The position numbers were made by a program, and so were the translations under genes. From an uncultured Oenococcus sp. (GTDB taxonomy: Bacteria; Bacillota; Bacilli; Lactobacillales; Lactobacillaceae): a DNA stretch of 64,000 nt. Shown piece by piece: positions 9,641 through 18,089 of the stretch. Every line of letters starts with the position of its first letter. Position 1 is the stretch's first letter. The notes under the pieces are model-generated. The model was not told the origin of the DNA and searched no databases. It saw only the letters and a program-made list of their open reading frames with translations. The stretch is from NCBI GenBank assembly GCA_934229385.1, contig CAKQDH010000005.1, forward strand, positions 15,549 to 79,548. Reading direction: 5' to 3'.

Positions 9641-9802
9641 ATGACAGATGGAGAATTTGAACAATCTATTAACGTAAGGTGCACTAAAGATACTAGAAAA
9701 ATGTTATTAAACCTTTCTAGAAAGTTAGATTTAACTCAATCAGAAGTTATAGAAAAGGCTTTGCGATTATTAGATGCTCAGGAAAAGTCAAAACAAAATT
9801 AA
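9641..9802 (+). CDS. Ribbon-helix-helix (CopG/Arc-like) small DNA-binding protein
   Basis: A 53-codon ORF starts at ATG 9641. The product has the ribbon-helix-helix plan: strand QSINVRCTKDTR, helix KMLLNLSRKLD, turn LTQ, helix SEVIEKALRLLDAQEK. Such proteins bind DNA as dimers and act as antitoxins or as plasmid/phage regulators. AGAAGG lies about 13 bases before the start, rather far. No toxin-like ORF follows before the convergent cobU gene, so an ordinary toxin-antitoxin pair is not evident. The fold call is from the pattern only. Confidence 0.65.
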   Translation: MTDGEFEQSINVRCTKDTRKMLLNLSRKLDLTQSEVIEKALRLLDAQEKSKQN

Positions 9803-9995
9803 TTGTATAAGTTAATAAAAATAATATTAAAATTATTTGTTTTATATATTTTTATCTTTTTTATTAATTAAAATTTATTTATAAATTATGCGAGATATTC
9901 TTTTTGCTTAAGTCTTTAAGGATAAAACTTGCGTTTTTTATTTTAGGAAAATTTTAGATAGTTTTAAAAAGCAATTTAATTTGTTTTTTAGCAGA

Positions 9996-10583
9996 TTATT
10001 TAATTTTAAGGGGGATACCGCTTACCATAAAGTAGACGGAGTCGGCTTTTTTAGCTAAGAGCTGATTTACTTTTCCTAAAAGATCTCTGAAAGCTCTCCC
10101 TAATTTACTAACAGGGACTATGCCCATTCCTAATTCGTTTGTAACAATTACTACTTGAGAAGATAGATTTGAAATAGTTGTGCAAATATTATGCCAATTT
10201 GTCAGTAATATTTTTTCAAAAGAATCATAATCTGTTTGAGTTAAAGAATTTATGGTAGCGGTTTTCTTTGGAGAAGAAAGGTTGTTTTTTTGCTTAAGCC
10301 AATAGAAAAAAAGATTAGTAGATAATAAAGTAGCACAATCAATTAAATAAAAACTAAATTTATTGTTGGTTTGGTATAAAAATTGACTAACTTTTAGAAA
10401 TCTTTCTTCGGTTTGCCAGTTTTTTCCTCGTTTTTTTTGGTGTATCAAAATTCTTTTTTTCATTTCAGGATCATGTTGGTTATTTCCACTTGTTGCTATA
10501 TAACACCCTATAGTATTTGTTGGCAGCATTTTTTCTGCAAAATCGGATTTGCCACTTTTTGCTCCTCCTGTAATTAGTATCAT
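9996..10583 (-). CDS. cobU: Adenosylcobinamide kinase/guanylyltransferase-like protein
   Basis: The 195-residue protein starts with a Walker A loop GGAKSGKS and has VTNELGMGIVPVSKLGRAFRD, the signature region of bifunctional CobU/CobP. That enzyme phosphorylates adenosylcobinamide and transfers GMP to it, late in cobalamin assembly or salvage. Length fits the family (~180-200). AAAGGAGA precedes the ATG. No cobS, cobT, cobC or corrinoid importer lies in the window, so it is an orphan. A role in salvage, or a changed substrate, is possible. Confidence 0.88.
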   Translation of the reverse strand: MILITGGAKSGKSDFAEKMLPTNTIGCYIATSGNNQHDPEMKKRILIHQKKRGKNWQTEERFLKVSQFLYQTNNKFSFYLIDCATLLSTNLFFYWLKQKNNLSSPKKTATINSLTQTDYDSFEKILLTNWHNICTTISNLSSQVVIVTNELGMGIVPVSKLGRAFRDLLGKVNQLLAKKADSVYFMVSGIPLKIK

Positions 10584-10840
10584 TTATTTTTTATCTCCTT
10601 TATTTAAATGTTCTTATAATATAAAAATAAATTTTAAAATAATGATTATAAAATATTTGTAATATATTATAGCTAGCTGTTCTATAGAATAGTTAAAATA
10701 GTTATGTTTTTTATAAATAATAGATTAAATAATCGTTTAGAAAATTTAAAATAAAAAACCTTTTTATATATTCTAAAGAGGACAGGTGTATTAAGCAGGA
10801 TATTGTTTAAATTACTTTTGTTTAATGAATTAAAATAATT

Positions 10841-12439
10841 ATGATTAAAAAACAGGAAAACAAAAAACTTAACGAATATCTTGGTAAAAAGCAGGGAACC
10901 AATTTTCCGTATGCAAAAATTTCTCGTTTTTTTTGGTTACTTAAAAATTATGTAATTAAATTTGCTATTTTTTTTGTTATTATTTTTGTTCTTGTTTTAG
11001 GAATTGACTTATTTTTTAGAAGTTTCACATATGATAATGGGATTTCTAATTTTTTTCATATTAAAAATTTTGGTGCTTCTTCTAATATAAAACCCAATAA
11101 TCTTCCTAGTATTTATGGAATAATAACAGGACAGGTTTCAGATTATAATATCCAGGCCTCGGTTACAAGCCCATCTAGTTGGTATATTGCTATAGACCAT
11201 TTATTAGGATATTTTAATTTAATTTTATTGGCTAAATGGTTTTTAGTTATTTTTCTTACAATTATCATTATTTATTTGTTTACTATTATTTTAAGAAAGC
11301 ACGATGGTGAAATCTTTCCATTTTTGGATGATCGTTTAGCTAGAAGGACCAAAAGGTATTTGACAAAATATTTAGGTGTTATCCCTTTTTGGCGAAACGA
11401 ATTTATATTTAATCCTGTAAAAAAAGAATTTAAGAGTCAGGACGAAGCCGAGGTTGCTGATTTAATTTATCATATGAAAATCGGTATACATACTAGGAAA
11501 GATATTAAAGGAAGCCAATACCATTGCAAGGCTAAAATTTCCATTCCGTATCCTTCATTTGATAAACAAAAAAATATTATGAAGATATTCTTAAATAATT
11601 TTGAATATATTTTAAGTGCCTATATTGAAACGGGTAGACCCGAATTAACTTTTGGTGAACCTTACTGGTCAAAAAATCAAAGATTTATAATTTTTTTAGC
11701 TGTTGGCGATGTAACAGATGAAATTAATGAATTACGAAAAAAAAGTTTCTTAAGAAAATTAGCACGAAGAGAAAAAAAATTAAGGAAAAGTAAACATACA
11801 TTTCTTAATTTATTAATTAAAATAGATGACTGGTTTTGTTCATATAAATATGATGATGATTCAATTTATCAACGTTATTTAAAAAGGCCCCGCCAAAAAA
11901 TAAAAAACATCAGTTCAAAAAATATTGTAGAAAAAAACATCTTGGGTATAGAGATTAAAAAAAGTAATCATATATTAACCGAAAACGAAATAAAAAATTA
12001 TTTATTAAACGCGGTCCCTGATCAGGCTATTTATTATCATGATGGTTATTTTCATCAAATTGGCGCCCGTTTTGAAAAAGGAAGTTATCTACGATATCAG
12101 TTTCGGAGTCTTGAACAACGGAAAAAATTAAAGCCGTTAATTTTTCCAAATTCTAAGGATTATGATGCCACCCATATTATTCCTATTGGATTCCATGGTT
12201 CAGAAAATGATCCTCGCCTTTTAATCGGCTGGAATCCTAAACAAAATAGACATGCAATTTTTGATTTTGAAAATAAGGTTTGTGATATTAATTATCGGGA
12301 ACCCATTCTTTGGTATAGTATTTTAAAACTTAACAATGATAAAACTGTTTTATGGAAAACAAATATTTATAATATTAAGGGTGAATTGATAATTTCAGGG
12401 AAGTGGACCGATTACGATGAGTTTGTTTGGCTGAAATAA
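10841..12439 (+). CDS. Unknown membrane-anchored protein with large cytoplasmic domain
   Basis: The 532-residue protein has two strong membrane helices (about 37-59 and 127-150) separated by a ~65-residue loop. The basic N-terminus and the basic stretch after helix two place both termini in the cytoplasm. The central part (about 270-360) is very lysine/arginine-rich with a coiled-coil tendency. The C-terminal ~130 residues form a separate-looking domain with YDATHIIPIGFHGS and LLIGWNPKQNRHAIFD. The His in DATHIIP recalls metal-dependent non-specific nucleases, but no complete catalytic set is visible and I do not assign that function. It is monocistronic. No ribosome-binding site of note precedes the ATG. 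Confidence 0.7.
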   Translation: MIKKQENKKLNEYLGKKQGTNFPYAKISRFFWLLKNYVIKFAIFFVIIFVLVLGIDLFFRSFTYDNGISNFFHIKNFGASSNIKPNNLPSIYGIITGQVSDYNIQASVTSPSSWYIAIDHLLGYFNLILLAKWFLVIFLTIIIIYLFTIILRKHDGEIFPFLDDRLARRTKRYLTKYLGVIPFWRNEFIFNPVKKEFKSQDEAEVADLIYHMKIGIHTRKDIKGSQYHCKAKISIPYPSFDKQKNIMKIFLNNFEYILSAYIETGRPELTFGEPYWSKNQRFIIFLAVGDVTDEINELRKKSFLRKLARREKKLRKSKHTFLNLLIKIDDWFCSYKYDDDSIYQRYLKRPRQKIKNISSKNIVEKNILGIEIKKSNHILTENEIKNYLLNAVPDQAIYYHDGYFHQIGARFEKGSYLRYQFRSLEQRKKLKPLIFPNSKDYDATHIIPIGFHGSENDPRLLIGWNPKQNRHAIFDFENKVCDINYREPILWYSILKLNNDKTVLWKTNIYNIKGELIISGKWTDYDEFVWLK

Positions 12440-12605
12440 AAGAATATTTTAATTTTAATTGTTTATATTTATTAGTTTACATAAAAATTTTTAACCTAAA
12501 TTTACATAACGATTTATTTTAGTAATTATATATTTTAGTAACAATGTTTATTTATTATAATTGATAAAGAGGTAAATAAAGGTTTTACTTTTAGAGGTAG
12601 TAAAA

Positions 12606-13178
12606 ATGTGTGGTCGTTTTATGTTTCAACCAGAGCAAAATCCAGAAACTAAAAGGATATATGAATTAGCTAATAAAAATGGCTACCAAGTTTCAACAGG
12701 AGAAGTTTTTCCATCCGATTTAACAGCTTTAGTAATCGGAAAGGATAAAAAAGTTCAGGTAGTTGGTATGAAATGGGGTTTCCCAGGTTTTGAAAAAGGA
12801 CAAACCTTAATAAATGCTCGTGCTGAAACCGCTGGTACTAAAAAAACATTTGCTAATTCTTTTAAGTTTCGGCGGGCGGTTTATCCGACTACAGGCTTTT
12901 TTGAATGGACTTCTCAAAAGGATAAAGTTTATTTTAATTATGATAGGAAGCCTAGTCCTTTATATATTGGAGGATTTTATAATTATTTTGATGGACAACC
13001 AAAAAGTATTTTATTAACTACTGAACCTAATTCTTCGGTTCGTCGTGTGCATAACAGAATGCCATTGTTATTAAGAAAAGACCAAATTAAACCTTGGCTA
13101 TCTAATGAAAAATTTGCAAAAATGCTTTCAAAACAACCTATGCCCAATTTATTTGGGGTGGAAACTAATAAAAAATGA
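12606..13178 (+). CDS. SRAP-domain abasic-site-binding protein (YedK/HMCES family)
   Basis: The protein begins MCGRF, and Cys2 becomes the catalytic N-terminal residue after Met removal. It forms a thiazolidine crosslink with abasic sites in single-stranded DNA, shielding replication forks. The other family signatures follow in order: MKWGFPGF, INARAET (Asn), GFFEWTSQ (Glu) and VRRVHNRMPLLL (His). Length 190 is slightly short of the usual ~200-230. AGAGG lies ahead of the ATG. It is a lone gene ended by the terminator shared with the convergent DUF2255 gene. Confidence 0.92.
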   Translation: MCGRFMFQPEQNPETKRIYELANKNGYQVSTGEVFPSDLTALVIGKDKKVQVVGMKWGFPGFEKGQTLINARAETAGTKKTFANSFKFRRAVYPTTGFFEWTSQKDKVYFNYDRKPSPLYIGGFYNYFDGQPKSILLTTEPNSSVRRVHNRMPLLLRKDQIKPWLSNEKFAKMLSKQPMPNLFGVETNKK

Positions 13179-13281
13179 TTGTTGATCAGAACTTTATAAT
13201 TTTTATTTTTATTATTGATTAAATTGAAAAAAATTAATAGATTATTAATTAAATAATTGTCTATGAACTGTCTATGAATAT

Positions 13282-13317
13282 AAAAAACCAAGTATGATGA
13301 TTATACCTGGTTTTTTT
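13282..13317. terminator. Bidirectional terminator between convergent genes
   Basis: The arms AAAAACCAAGTAT and ATACCTGGTTTTT pair with a single mismatch and carry T runs on either strand. It serves the SRAP gene on + and the DUF2255 gene on -. Confidence 0.75.
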
Positions 13318-13324
13318 ATATATT

Positions 13325-13699
13325 TTATTCAGGATCAATTCTAACAGTATGATTAGCGTTTTCCGCACTTATCATTGTTGGTACAGCCATATCCCCTTGA
13401 TATTTATTTTGATAAGCTTGATTAATCTTTTTATTCAACGTTGGATTACCGTTTGCTGCTGCAAATTTTACTTTATAATCTTTGCCAGCTAAATGAATTT
13501 TTCCTGCTTTTTGTGTTATAGCTGATTTATACCATTTGGTTCCTGAATATGGTCTACTATAGAGATTATTTTCTACAACCACTGACCAGATATGAGTTGG
13601 GGTGCCATAAGTTTTCCCATCTGGGTAAAAAGGTGAAATACGCATATCATTTGCCTTTGAGAAAGATTTTAATTGATCATATGTCCATTTTTTTGTCAT
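13325..13699 (-). CDS. DUF2255-family protein
   Basis: The 124-residue soluble protein matches the DUF2255 pattern: PTHIWSVVVENNLYSRPYSGTKWYKSA in the first half, then GKIHLAGKDYKVKF and INQAYQNKYQG. Members are small proteins of unknown biochemical role. A TTTTCTCC on the + strand marks a GGAGAAAA ribosome-binding site ahead of the ATG. It lies head-to-head with the sugar transporter gene across a 160-bp spacer carrying that gene's promoter. Confidence 0.75.
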   Translation of the reverse strand: MTKKWTYDQLKSFSKANDMRISPFYPDGKTYGTPTHIWSVVVENNLYSRPYSGTKWYKSAITQKAGKIHLAGKDYKVKFAAANGNPTLNKKINQAYQNKYQGDMAVPTMISAENANHTVRIDPE

Positions 13700-13781
13700 T
13701 TTTTCTCCTTTTTTAGTTATATTTTTTATAAATTAGGTTCAATTTAAATTTAATACTTTTTAAAAAAAATGAAAAATTTTG

Positions 13782-13818
13782 TGTAAGCGTTTGAAAAATT
13801 TTAGAATCAAAGTAGAAT
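13782..13818 (+). promoter_or_regulatory. Promoter with overlapping CcpA (cre-like) site
   Basis: TGTAAGCGTTTGAA (13782-13795) matches the catabolite-responsive element consensus except at the penultimate base. It overlaps a -35 TTGAAA (13791-13796), followed after 16 bp by -10 TAGAAT (13813-13818). CcpA bound here would compete with RNA polymerase, implying repression of the sugar transporter when a preferred sugar is abundant. Confidence 0.65.
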
Positions 13819-13860
13819 ATAGGTGTTACATTAAAATCTAAATTTAAAAAAGGAGAGAAA

Positions 13861-15327
13861 ATGGATCAAAAGGTTTCGCAACATGGGAATAGAGGGTATC
13901 TTATTCTTATAGCCTTAGCAGCCGGTATGGCTGGTTTGCTTTATGGATATGATACTTCCTGTGTTTCAGGTGCAATTGTTTTTCTAAAATCGTTGTACCA
14001 TTTGACAGGGTTTCAGGAAGGTGAAATTACTTCTGCTATTATGATCGGTGGTGTAGTTGGAGTTGCTGCTGCCGGATTTTTAAGTGACCATTTTGGACGA
14101 CGGAAAGTCTTAATATGGGGTGCGATTGTATTTTTTGTAGGTGCTTTAATTTCAGCTTTCACTCAAACCCCAGGACAATTAATTTGGGCAAGAATTTTTG
14201 GAGGCATTGGAATTGGGTTAGCTTCTTCTTTATCGACTACTTATATTTCTGAAATTGCTCCTCCTAATGTAAGAGGAAGATTATCTTCTTTGTATCAATT
14301 ATTAACAACAATTGGTATTTTCTTAACTTATCTTGTTAATTTATTTATCGTTAATCTTATAAGCCATGCTTGGAATGTTACGACAGGTTGGCGTTGGATG
14401 CTTGGAATTGGTGCAGTTCCGGCTCTACTTTTCTTTTTGGCATTATTATTTTCACCAGAAAGTCCAAGATTTTTAATTGAAAAGTTACATGTTCGAGAAG
14501 GTTATAATACTTTAGCTAGAGTCAATGGTAGTGATGAAGGAAAGAAACAAATGAATGAAATTTCTTCTGCTATTGTTCGTGATAGTCATTCATCTTTAGC
14601 TAAATTATTTGGCCCAGGACTTCGTAGAGCTTTTGGAATTGGTATATTTTTGGCAATTATAAACCAAGCTGCTGGTATGAACGTTTTTATGTATTATAGT
14701 CCAACAATTTTTCAAACTGCTGGTATGTCAGGTGGTAATGCTAATTTCTTAGCTACCGTAGGTGTTGGTGCAGTTAATGTTATAGCTACTGTTGTTTTCA
14801 TGTTTATGATTGATAAGTTTGGTAGACGTAAACTTCTTCTTGTCGGAGCACTTGGCTTAACTATCTTTTCAGCATGGGTAGCTATTTCTTTTGCTGCTGG
14901 CAATAATGTTTTATTGATATTAGGAATTTTCCTTTTTGTTATTTGTTTTGCTTTTTCGATGGGTCCAATTCCATGGGTTATGATTCCGGAATTGTTCCCA
15001 ACCTATTTAAGGTCTAGAGCTGCAGGATTATGTACTGTTTTGCTATGGGCAGCTAACTGGGCTATTGGTCAGTTTGCACCCGTAATGTTAGATGCTTGGG
15101 GAGGTCTAGGAACCTTTATCTTCTTTGCTGTATTAAACTTAGTTATCGGTGTCGGTGTTTACTTCTTTGTTCCAGAAACTAAAGATAAGTCTCTTGAACA
15201 AATTGAGGATTCTTTCTGGCCGAAGGGAGTAAAACGTGAGACCAATCTTAAAGAAGCTGAAGAGAATAAACAGCTTAAAAATGTCGAACAAGTAAAGAAA
15301 GAATTAAAATCAATAGCTAATAAATAA
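13861..15327 (+). CDS. Sugar:proton symporter, MFS SP family
   Basis: The 488-residue, twelve-helix protein is a sugar porter of the XylE/AraE/GalP/GlcP group. Diagnostic motifs are GLLYGYDTSCVSGA in helix 1, DHFGRRKVL, the central PESPRFLIE, DKFGRRKLLL in the second half and the C-terminal PETKDKSLEQIE. It imports a monosaccharide with a proton. The neighbouring ROK glucokinase suggests glucose as a substrate (inference). GGAGAG precedes the ATG. A charged C-terminal tail rich in Lys/Glu extends ~35 residues beyond the usual end. Confidence 0.92.
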   Translation: MDQKVSQHGNRGYLILIALAAGMAGLLYGYDTSCVSGAIVFLKSLYHLTGFQEGEITSAIMIGGVVGVAAAGFLSDHFGRRKVLIWGAIVFFVGALISAFTQTPGQLIWARIFGGIGIGLASSLSTTYISEIAPPNVRGRLSSLYQLLTTIGIFLTYLVNLFIVNLISHAWNVTTGWRWMLGIGAVPALLFFLALLFSPESPRFLIEKLHVREGYNTLARVNGSDEGKKQMNEISSAIVRDSHSSLAKLFGPGLRRAFGIGIFLAIINQAAGMNVFMYYSPTIFQTAGMSGGNANFLATVGVGAVNVIATVVFMFMIDKFGRRKLLLVGALGLTIFSAWVAISFAAGNNVLLILGIFLFVICFAFSMGPIPWVMIPELFPTYLRSRAAGLCTVLLWAANWAIGQFAPVMLDAWGGLGTFIFFAVLNLVIGVGVYFFVPETKDKSLEQIEDSFWPKGVKRETNLKEAEENKQLKNVEQVKKELKSIANK

Positions 15328-15372
15328 TTAGCAATTGTTAAAAGTAATAAAATTTTAAAATGATGTTTAATG

Positions 15373-15419
15373 AAAATTCTCTTTATAAATATAGAAATTA
15401 TTATTTAAGAGAATTTTTT
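15373..15419 (+). terminator. Terminator between sugar transporter and ROK kinase
   Basis: The perfect 11-bp arms AAAATTCTCTT (15373-15383) and AAGAGAATTTT (15407-15417) are followed by a short T run. The long loop and short tail suggest partial readthrough into the kinase gene 32 bp later. Confidence 0.65.
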
Positions 15420-15451
15420 CTTTGTGTTAAAAACTTTTATGAGGAGTTAAT

Positions 15452-16465
15452 ATGCCATCTAAATTAATGGGTGTCGATGCTGGTGGAACAAATATTTCAT
15501 TTGGTATTTCGGATGTTCATGGGAAATTGCAAGACCAGTGGAGTATTAAGACTAATATTTTGGATAATGGAAATCATATTGTTCCAGATATGATAGATTC
15601 TATTTCTCATCGGCTTAGTTTGTATAATTTAAAGCCTTCTGATTTTTATGCAATTGGAATGGATTTCCCTGGTAATGTAGTTAAATCGGGAAGTGCTGTT
15701 TCAGGTGCTTATAATTTAAATTGGGGGCCAGCTCATGATGTTAAGGGTCCTTTAGAAGATAAATTTAAAATACCAGTGGTTTTAGAAAATGATGCTAATG
15801 TTGCAGCCTTGGGAGAGAATTGGAAAGGAGCTGGTAATAGTAGTCAGGATGTAATTACGGTTATGTTAGGAACCGGAATTGGTGCTGGTATAATTGAAAA
15901 TGGAAAATTACAATTAGGTTTTCATGGTTCTGCTGGTGAAATTGGCCATATTTGTGTGGTTCCTAATGGCTTCAAATGTGCTTGTGGTAAGCAAGGCTGT
16001 TTGGAGAGGTATGCTTCTGCTAATGGAATTGTCGAGTTAGCTAATCATCTGGCTGAACAATATGAAGGAACTTCTAAACTAAAAAAACTATTAGATACAG
16101 GCCAAGATGTAACGTCTGAGACGATTGTAAACTTAGCTAAAAAAAATGATTATTTGGCTTTAAAATCTATTACCCAGTCTTGTAAATATATTGGGTTGGT
16201 ACTTTCTTATGTAGGTAATATCTTAGATCCCGAGACAATTGTTATTGGTGGAGGAGTTTCACAAGCAGGCCAGTTTTTGGTTAATTTAATTGAAAAGCCC
16301 TTTAACGAGTTACTTTTTCCTCCTCTTAAGGGAAAGATAAAGCTTAAATTAGCAAAACTTGGCAATATAGTAGGATTATTCGGTGCTCTTTCGTTAGCTT
16401 TAAAGTATGTTGAAGATAAAGAATTAAATAAAAGGGATTTATTAGCAAAAAAGATAACACTTTAG
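15452..16465 (+). CDS. ROK-family glucokinase
   Basis: This is a sugar kinase that phosphorylates glucose with ATP in the cytoplasm. It begins with the phosphate-binding loop GVDAGGTNISFGI, has the catalytic-base region LENDANVAALGE and the second loop MLGTGIGAGII. It carries the ROK zinc motif CACGKQGCLERYAS with an upstream GEIGHICV. Length 337 is slightly above the usual ~320. GAGGAG precedes the ATG. Placed after the non-PTS sugar importer, it completes a transport-then-phosphorylate route. Confidence 0.92.
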   Translation: MPSKLMGVDAGGTNISFGISDVHGKLQDQWSIKTNILDNGNHIVPDMIDSISHRLSLYNLKPSDFYAIGMDFPGNVVKSGSAVSGAYNLNWGPAHDVKGPLEDKFKIPVVLENDANVAALGENWKGAGNSSQDVITVMLGTGIGAGIIENGKLQLGFHGSAGEIGHICVVPNGFKCACGKQGCLERYASANGIVELANHLAEQYEGTSKLKKLLDTGQDVTSETIVNLAKKNDYLALKSITQSCKYIGLVLSYVGNILDPETIVIGGGVSQAGQFLVNLIEKPFNELLFPPLKGKIKLKLAKLGNIVGLFGALSLALKYVEDKELNKRDLLAKKITL

Positions 16466-16586
16466 TTTATATTTTAAATAATATATAAATAATTTTTATT
16501 TGTATGATAAGGGTTAATTAGTAAATATTAACGTTAAAAAATATAAATTTATTATTTTTGTATAATGAAAAAAAGTTAATATAGAT

Positions 16587-16615
16587 AAAAACAAGCTTTA
16601 AGGAGCTTGTTTTTT
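16587..16615 (+). terminator. Rho-independent terminator after ROK kinase
   Basis: AAAAACAAGCT (16587-16597) pairs with AGCTTGTTTTTT (16604-16615) around a 6-base loop. It closes the transporter/kinase transcript. Confidence 0.85.
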
Positions 16616-16814
16616 CATGATCTAAACGAATTAAATTTTTAATAATTAATGGAAAAATGTTATATAGTTTAATTAGTATTTTAATGTTTTTCTATTTATG
16701 ATAGTAAATTTAAAAGTTTGAGGCTTGTCTCAAATTTAAATATATTTTTTAAAAAGGGGTTTAAATAATTATTTAATTTATTTTAAATTTGGTTTTTGTT
16801 TAAAAAGGGGAATT
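16616..16814. other. hisK upstream region with a small hairpin
   Basis: AAGTTTGAG (16714-16722) and CTCAAATTT (16729-16737) can form a 9-bp hairpin with one G-U pair. It lies about 75 bp before the hisK start and has no T tail. Otherwise nothing is recognised. Confidence 0.35.
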
Positions 16815-17672
16815 TTGAAAAAAAATAATAACTTAAGAAATAATCTAAAAAAAGAAGGCCATACACATACAGAATTCTGTCCTCACGGTAGTAAAGAAAA
16901 TGTTGAGTTAATGATTCAGAAGGCTATTCGCTTAGGTTTTCAAGAATATAGCATAACTGAACATGCTCCTTTACCCCCTAATTTTAAAAACGATTATGAA
17001 GGCACTAGGACTGGTTTAACCGAAGCTTCTATGGGCGAAAAAGATGTAGTTGCCTATTTAGATAAATGCAAAAAAATGCAACGAAAATATAAAAACCAAA
17101 TCAAAATAAATATTGGCTTTGAAATTGATTTTTTCCCTCAATATATAAATTGGACTAGACATTTTTTAAATAAATATAAAAAAATTACTACTGATAATAT
17201 TTTATCCGTGCATTTTATGCGAGGGAAAAATAATAAATTTTGGGCTGTAGATGATGAATTAAAAGACTTTAAAATTGGTTTACTTGATTATTTTAAAAAT
17301 ACCCAAGAATTATATAAATATTACTTATTTTATCTTTTACAAGCAGTTCAAGCGTTAAAAGGCCCATTAAGAATTGGTCATCTAACTCTTGTAAAGAAAT
17401 TTCAAGATTATTTTGGTCTTTCTCACGGCCTTGATGATGAAAATCAGAAATTAATGAGACGTTTATTGGCTCTTATAAAAAAGGAAAAATTTGAACTCGA
17501 TTTCAACGCTTCAGGTCTTTATAAACCCTTTTGTAATGAAACTTATCCTGATTTAAGAACGATTATTTTAGCAAGAAAAATGAAGATCCCCTTAGTATAT
17601 GGCAGTGATGCCCATAGTGTTCAGGAAGTTGGGCATGGTTATCATTGCTTACATGACTTGATAGAAAATTAA
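16815..17672 (+). CDS. hisK: Histidinol-phosphatase, PHP family
   Basis: The enzyme removes phosphate from L-histidinol phosphate, the penultimate stage before HisD. The PHP metal-binding motifs are visible: GHTHTEFCPHG near the N-terminus, ITEHAPLP, IGFEIDFFP, SVHFMRG, RIGHLTLV and YGSDAHSVQEVGHGY. Length 285 fits HisK/HisJ (~270). The start is a TTG at 16815 preceded by AAAAGGGG (16803-16810). It lies upstream of the T-box that controls the main his operon, so it is transcribed separately from the other his genes or reads through into them. Confidence 0.9.
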   Translation: MKKNNNLRNNLKKEGHTHTEFCPHGSKENVELMIQKAIRLGFQEYSITEHAPLPPNFKNDYEGTRTGLTEASMGEKDVVAYLDKCKKMQRKYKNQIKINIGFEIDFFPQYINWTRHFLNKYKKITTDNILSVHFMRGKNNKFWAVDDELKDFKIGLLDYFKNTQELYKYYLFYLLQAVQALKGPLRIGHLTLVKKFQDYFGLSHGLDDENQKLMRRLLALIKKEKFELDFNASGLYKPFCNETYPDLRTIILARKMKIPLVYGSDAHSVQEVGHGYHCLHDLIEN

Positions 17673-17762
17673 TAAAGATTTAAAATGCGTTTCCTGATTA
17701 CGACAAAGTTGAAATTAGTATAAGGTATTTTTGCTTAATGAGAAAAATTTGGCAGGAATTTT

Positions 17763-17985
17763 GTGAATTTATTTGTCTGATAAATGCCCTATAAAATTAA
17801 ATTAGTTTTCTTAGTAACTTATAAGTGTAAAAGATTTTGATAATTACTGTTACGTGGGGTATAGATATTTAGAAGCCGGATTACTTAAGTAAATGAGAGG
17901 ATGGAGATATGTGTTTTTTAATATTAGAATCTATAAGCCATGGATTTTAACCATAGTAATTGATATGTTTAAATCTATGGTATTT
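17763..17985. repeat. Repeated non-coding element, copy A
   Basis: This ~220-nt stretch aligns along its length with segments at about 62068-62285 and 59285-59460. Shared blocks in order include AAGT.TAAAAG.TTT, CTGTTAC, GG.TATAGA, AGAAGCCGGATTA, TAAGTAAAT, AATATTAGAATC and GGATTTTAACC. It is not coding on either strand. It sits between hisK and the His T-box. The 3' part can fold (ACCATAG with CTATGGT, 17950-17982). I recognise no known RNA or transposon family. Confidence 0.6.
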
Positions 17986-18089
17986 ACTTTTGTAGCAATA
18001 AGCTAAAAAGAGAAGTTTTATGAAACTGTCTTTGACATATTAAGATTTTGTGTTAAGTTATTCTATAAATTTATAAAATAAAAGTGGTG

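Noticed and set aside
9641-9995. Toxin-antitoxin module around the ribbon-helix-helix gene
   Set aside because: No second small ORF with a ribosome-binding site follows it before the convergent cobU gene.
12814-13017. ORF in another frame of the SRAP gene
   Set aside because: Shadow of a well-supported gene with complete catalytic residues.
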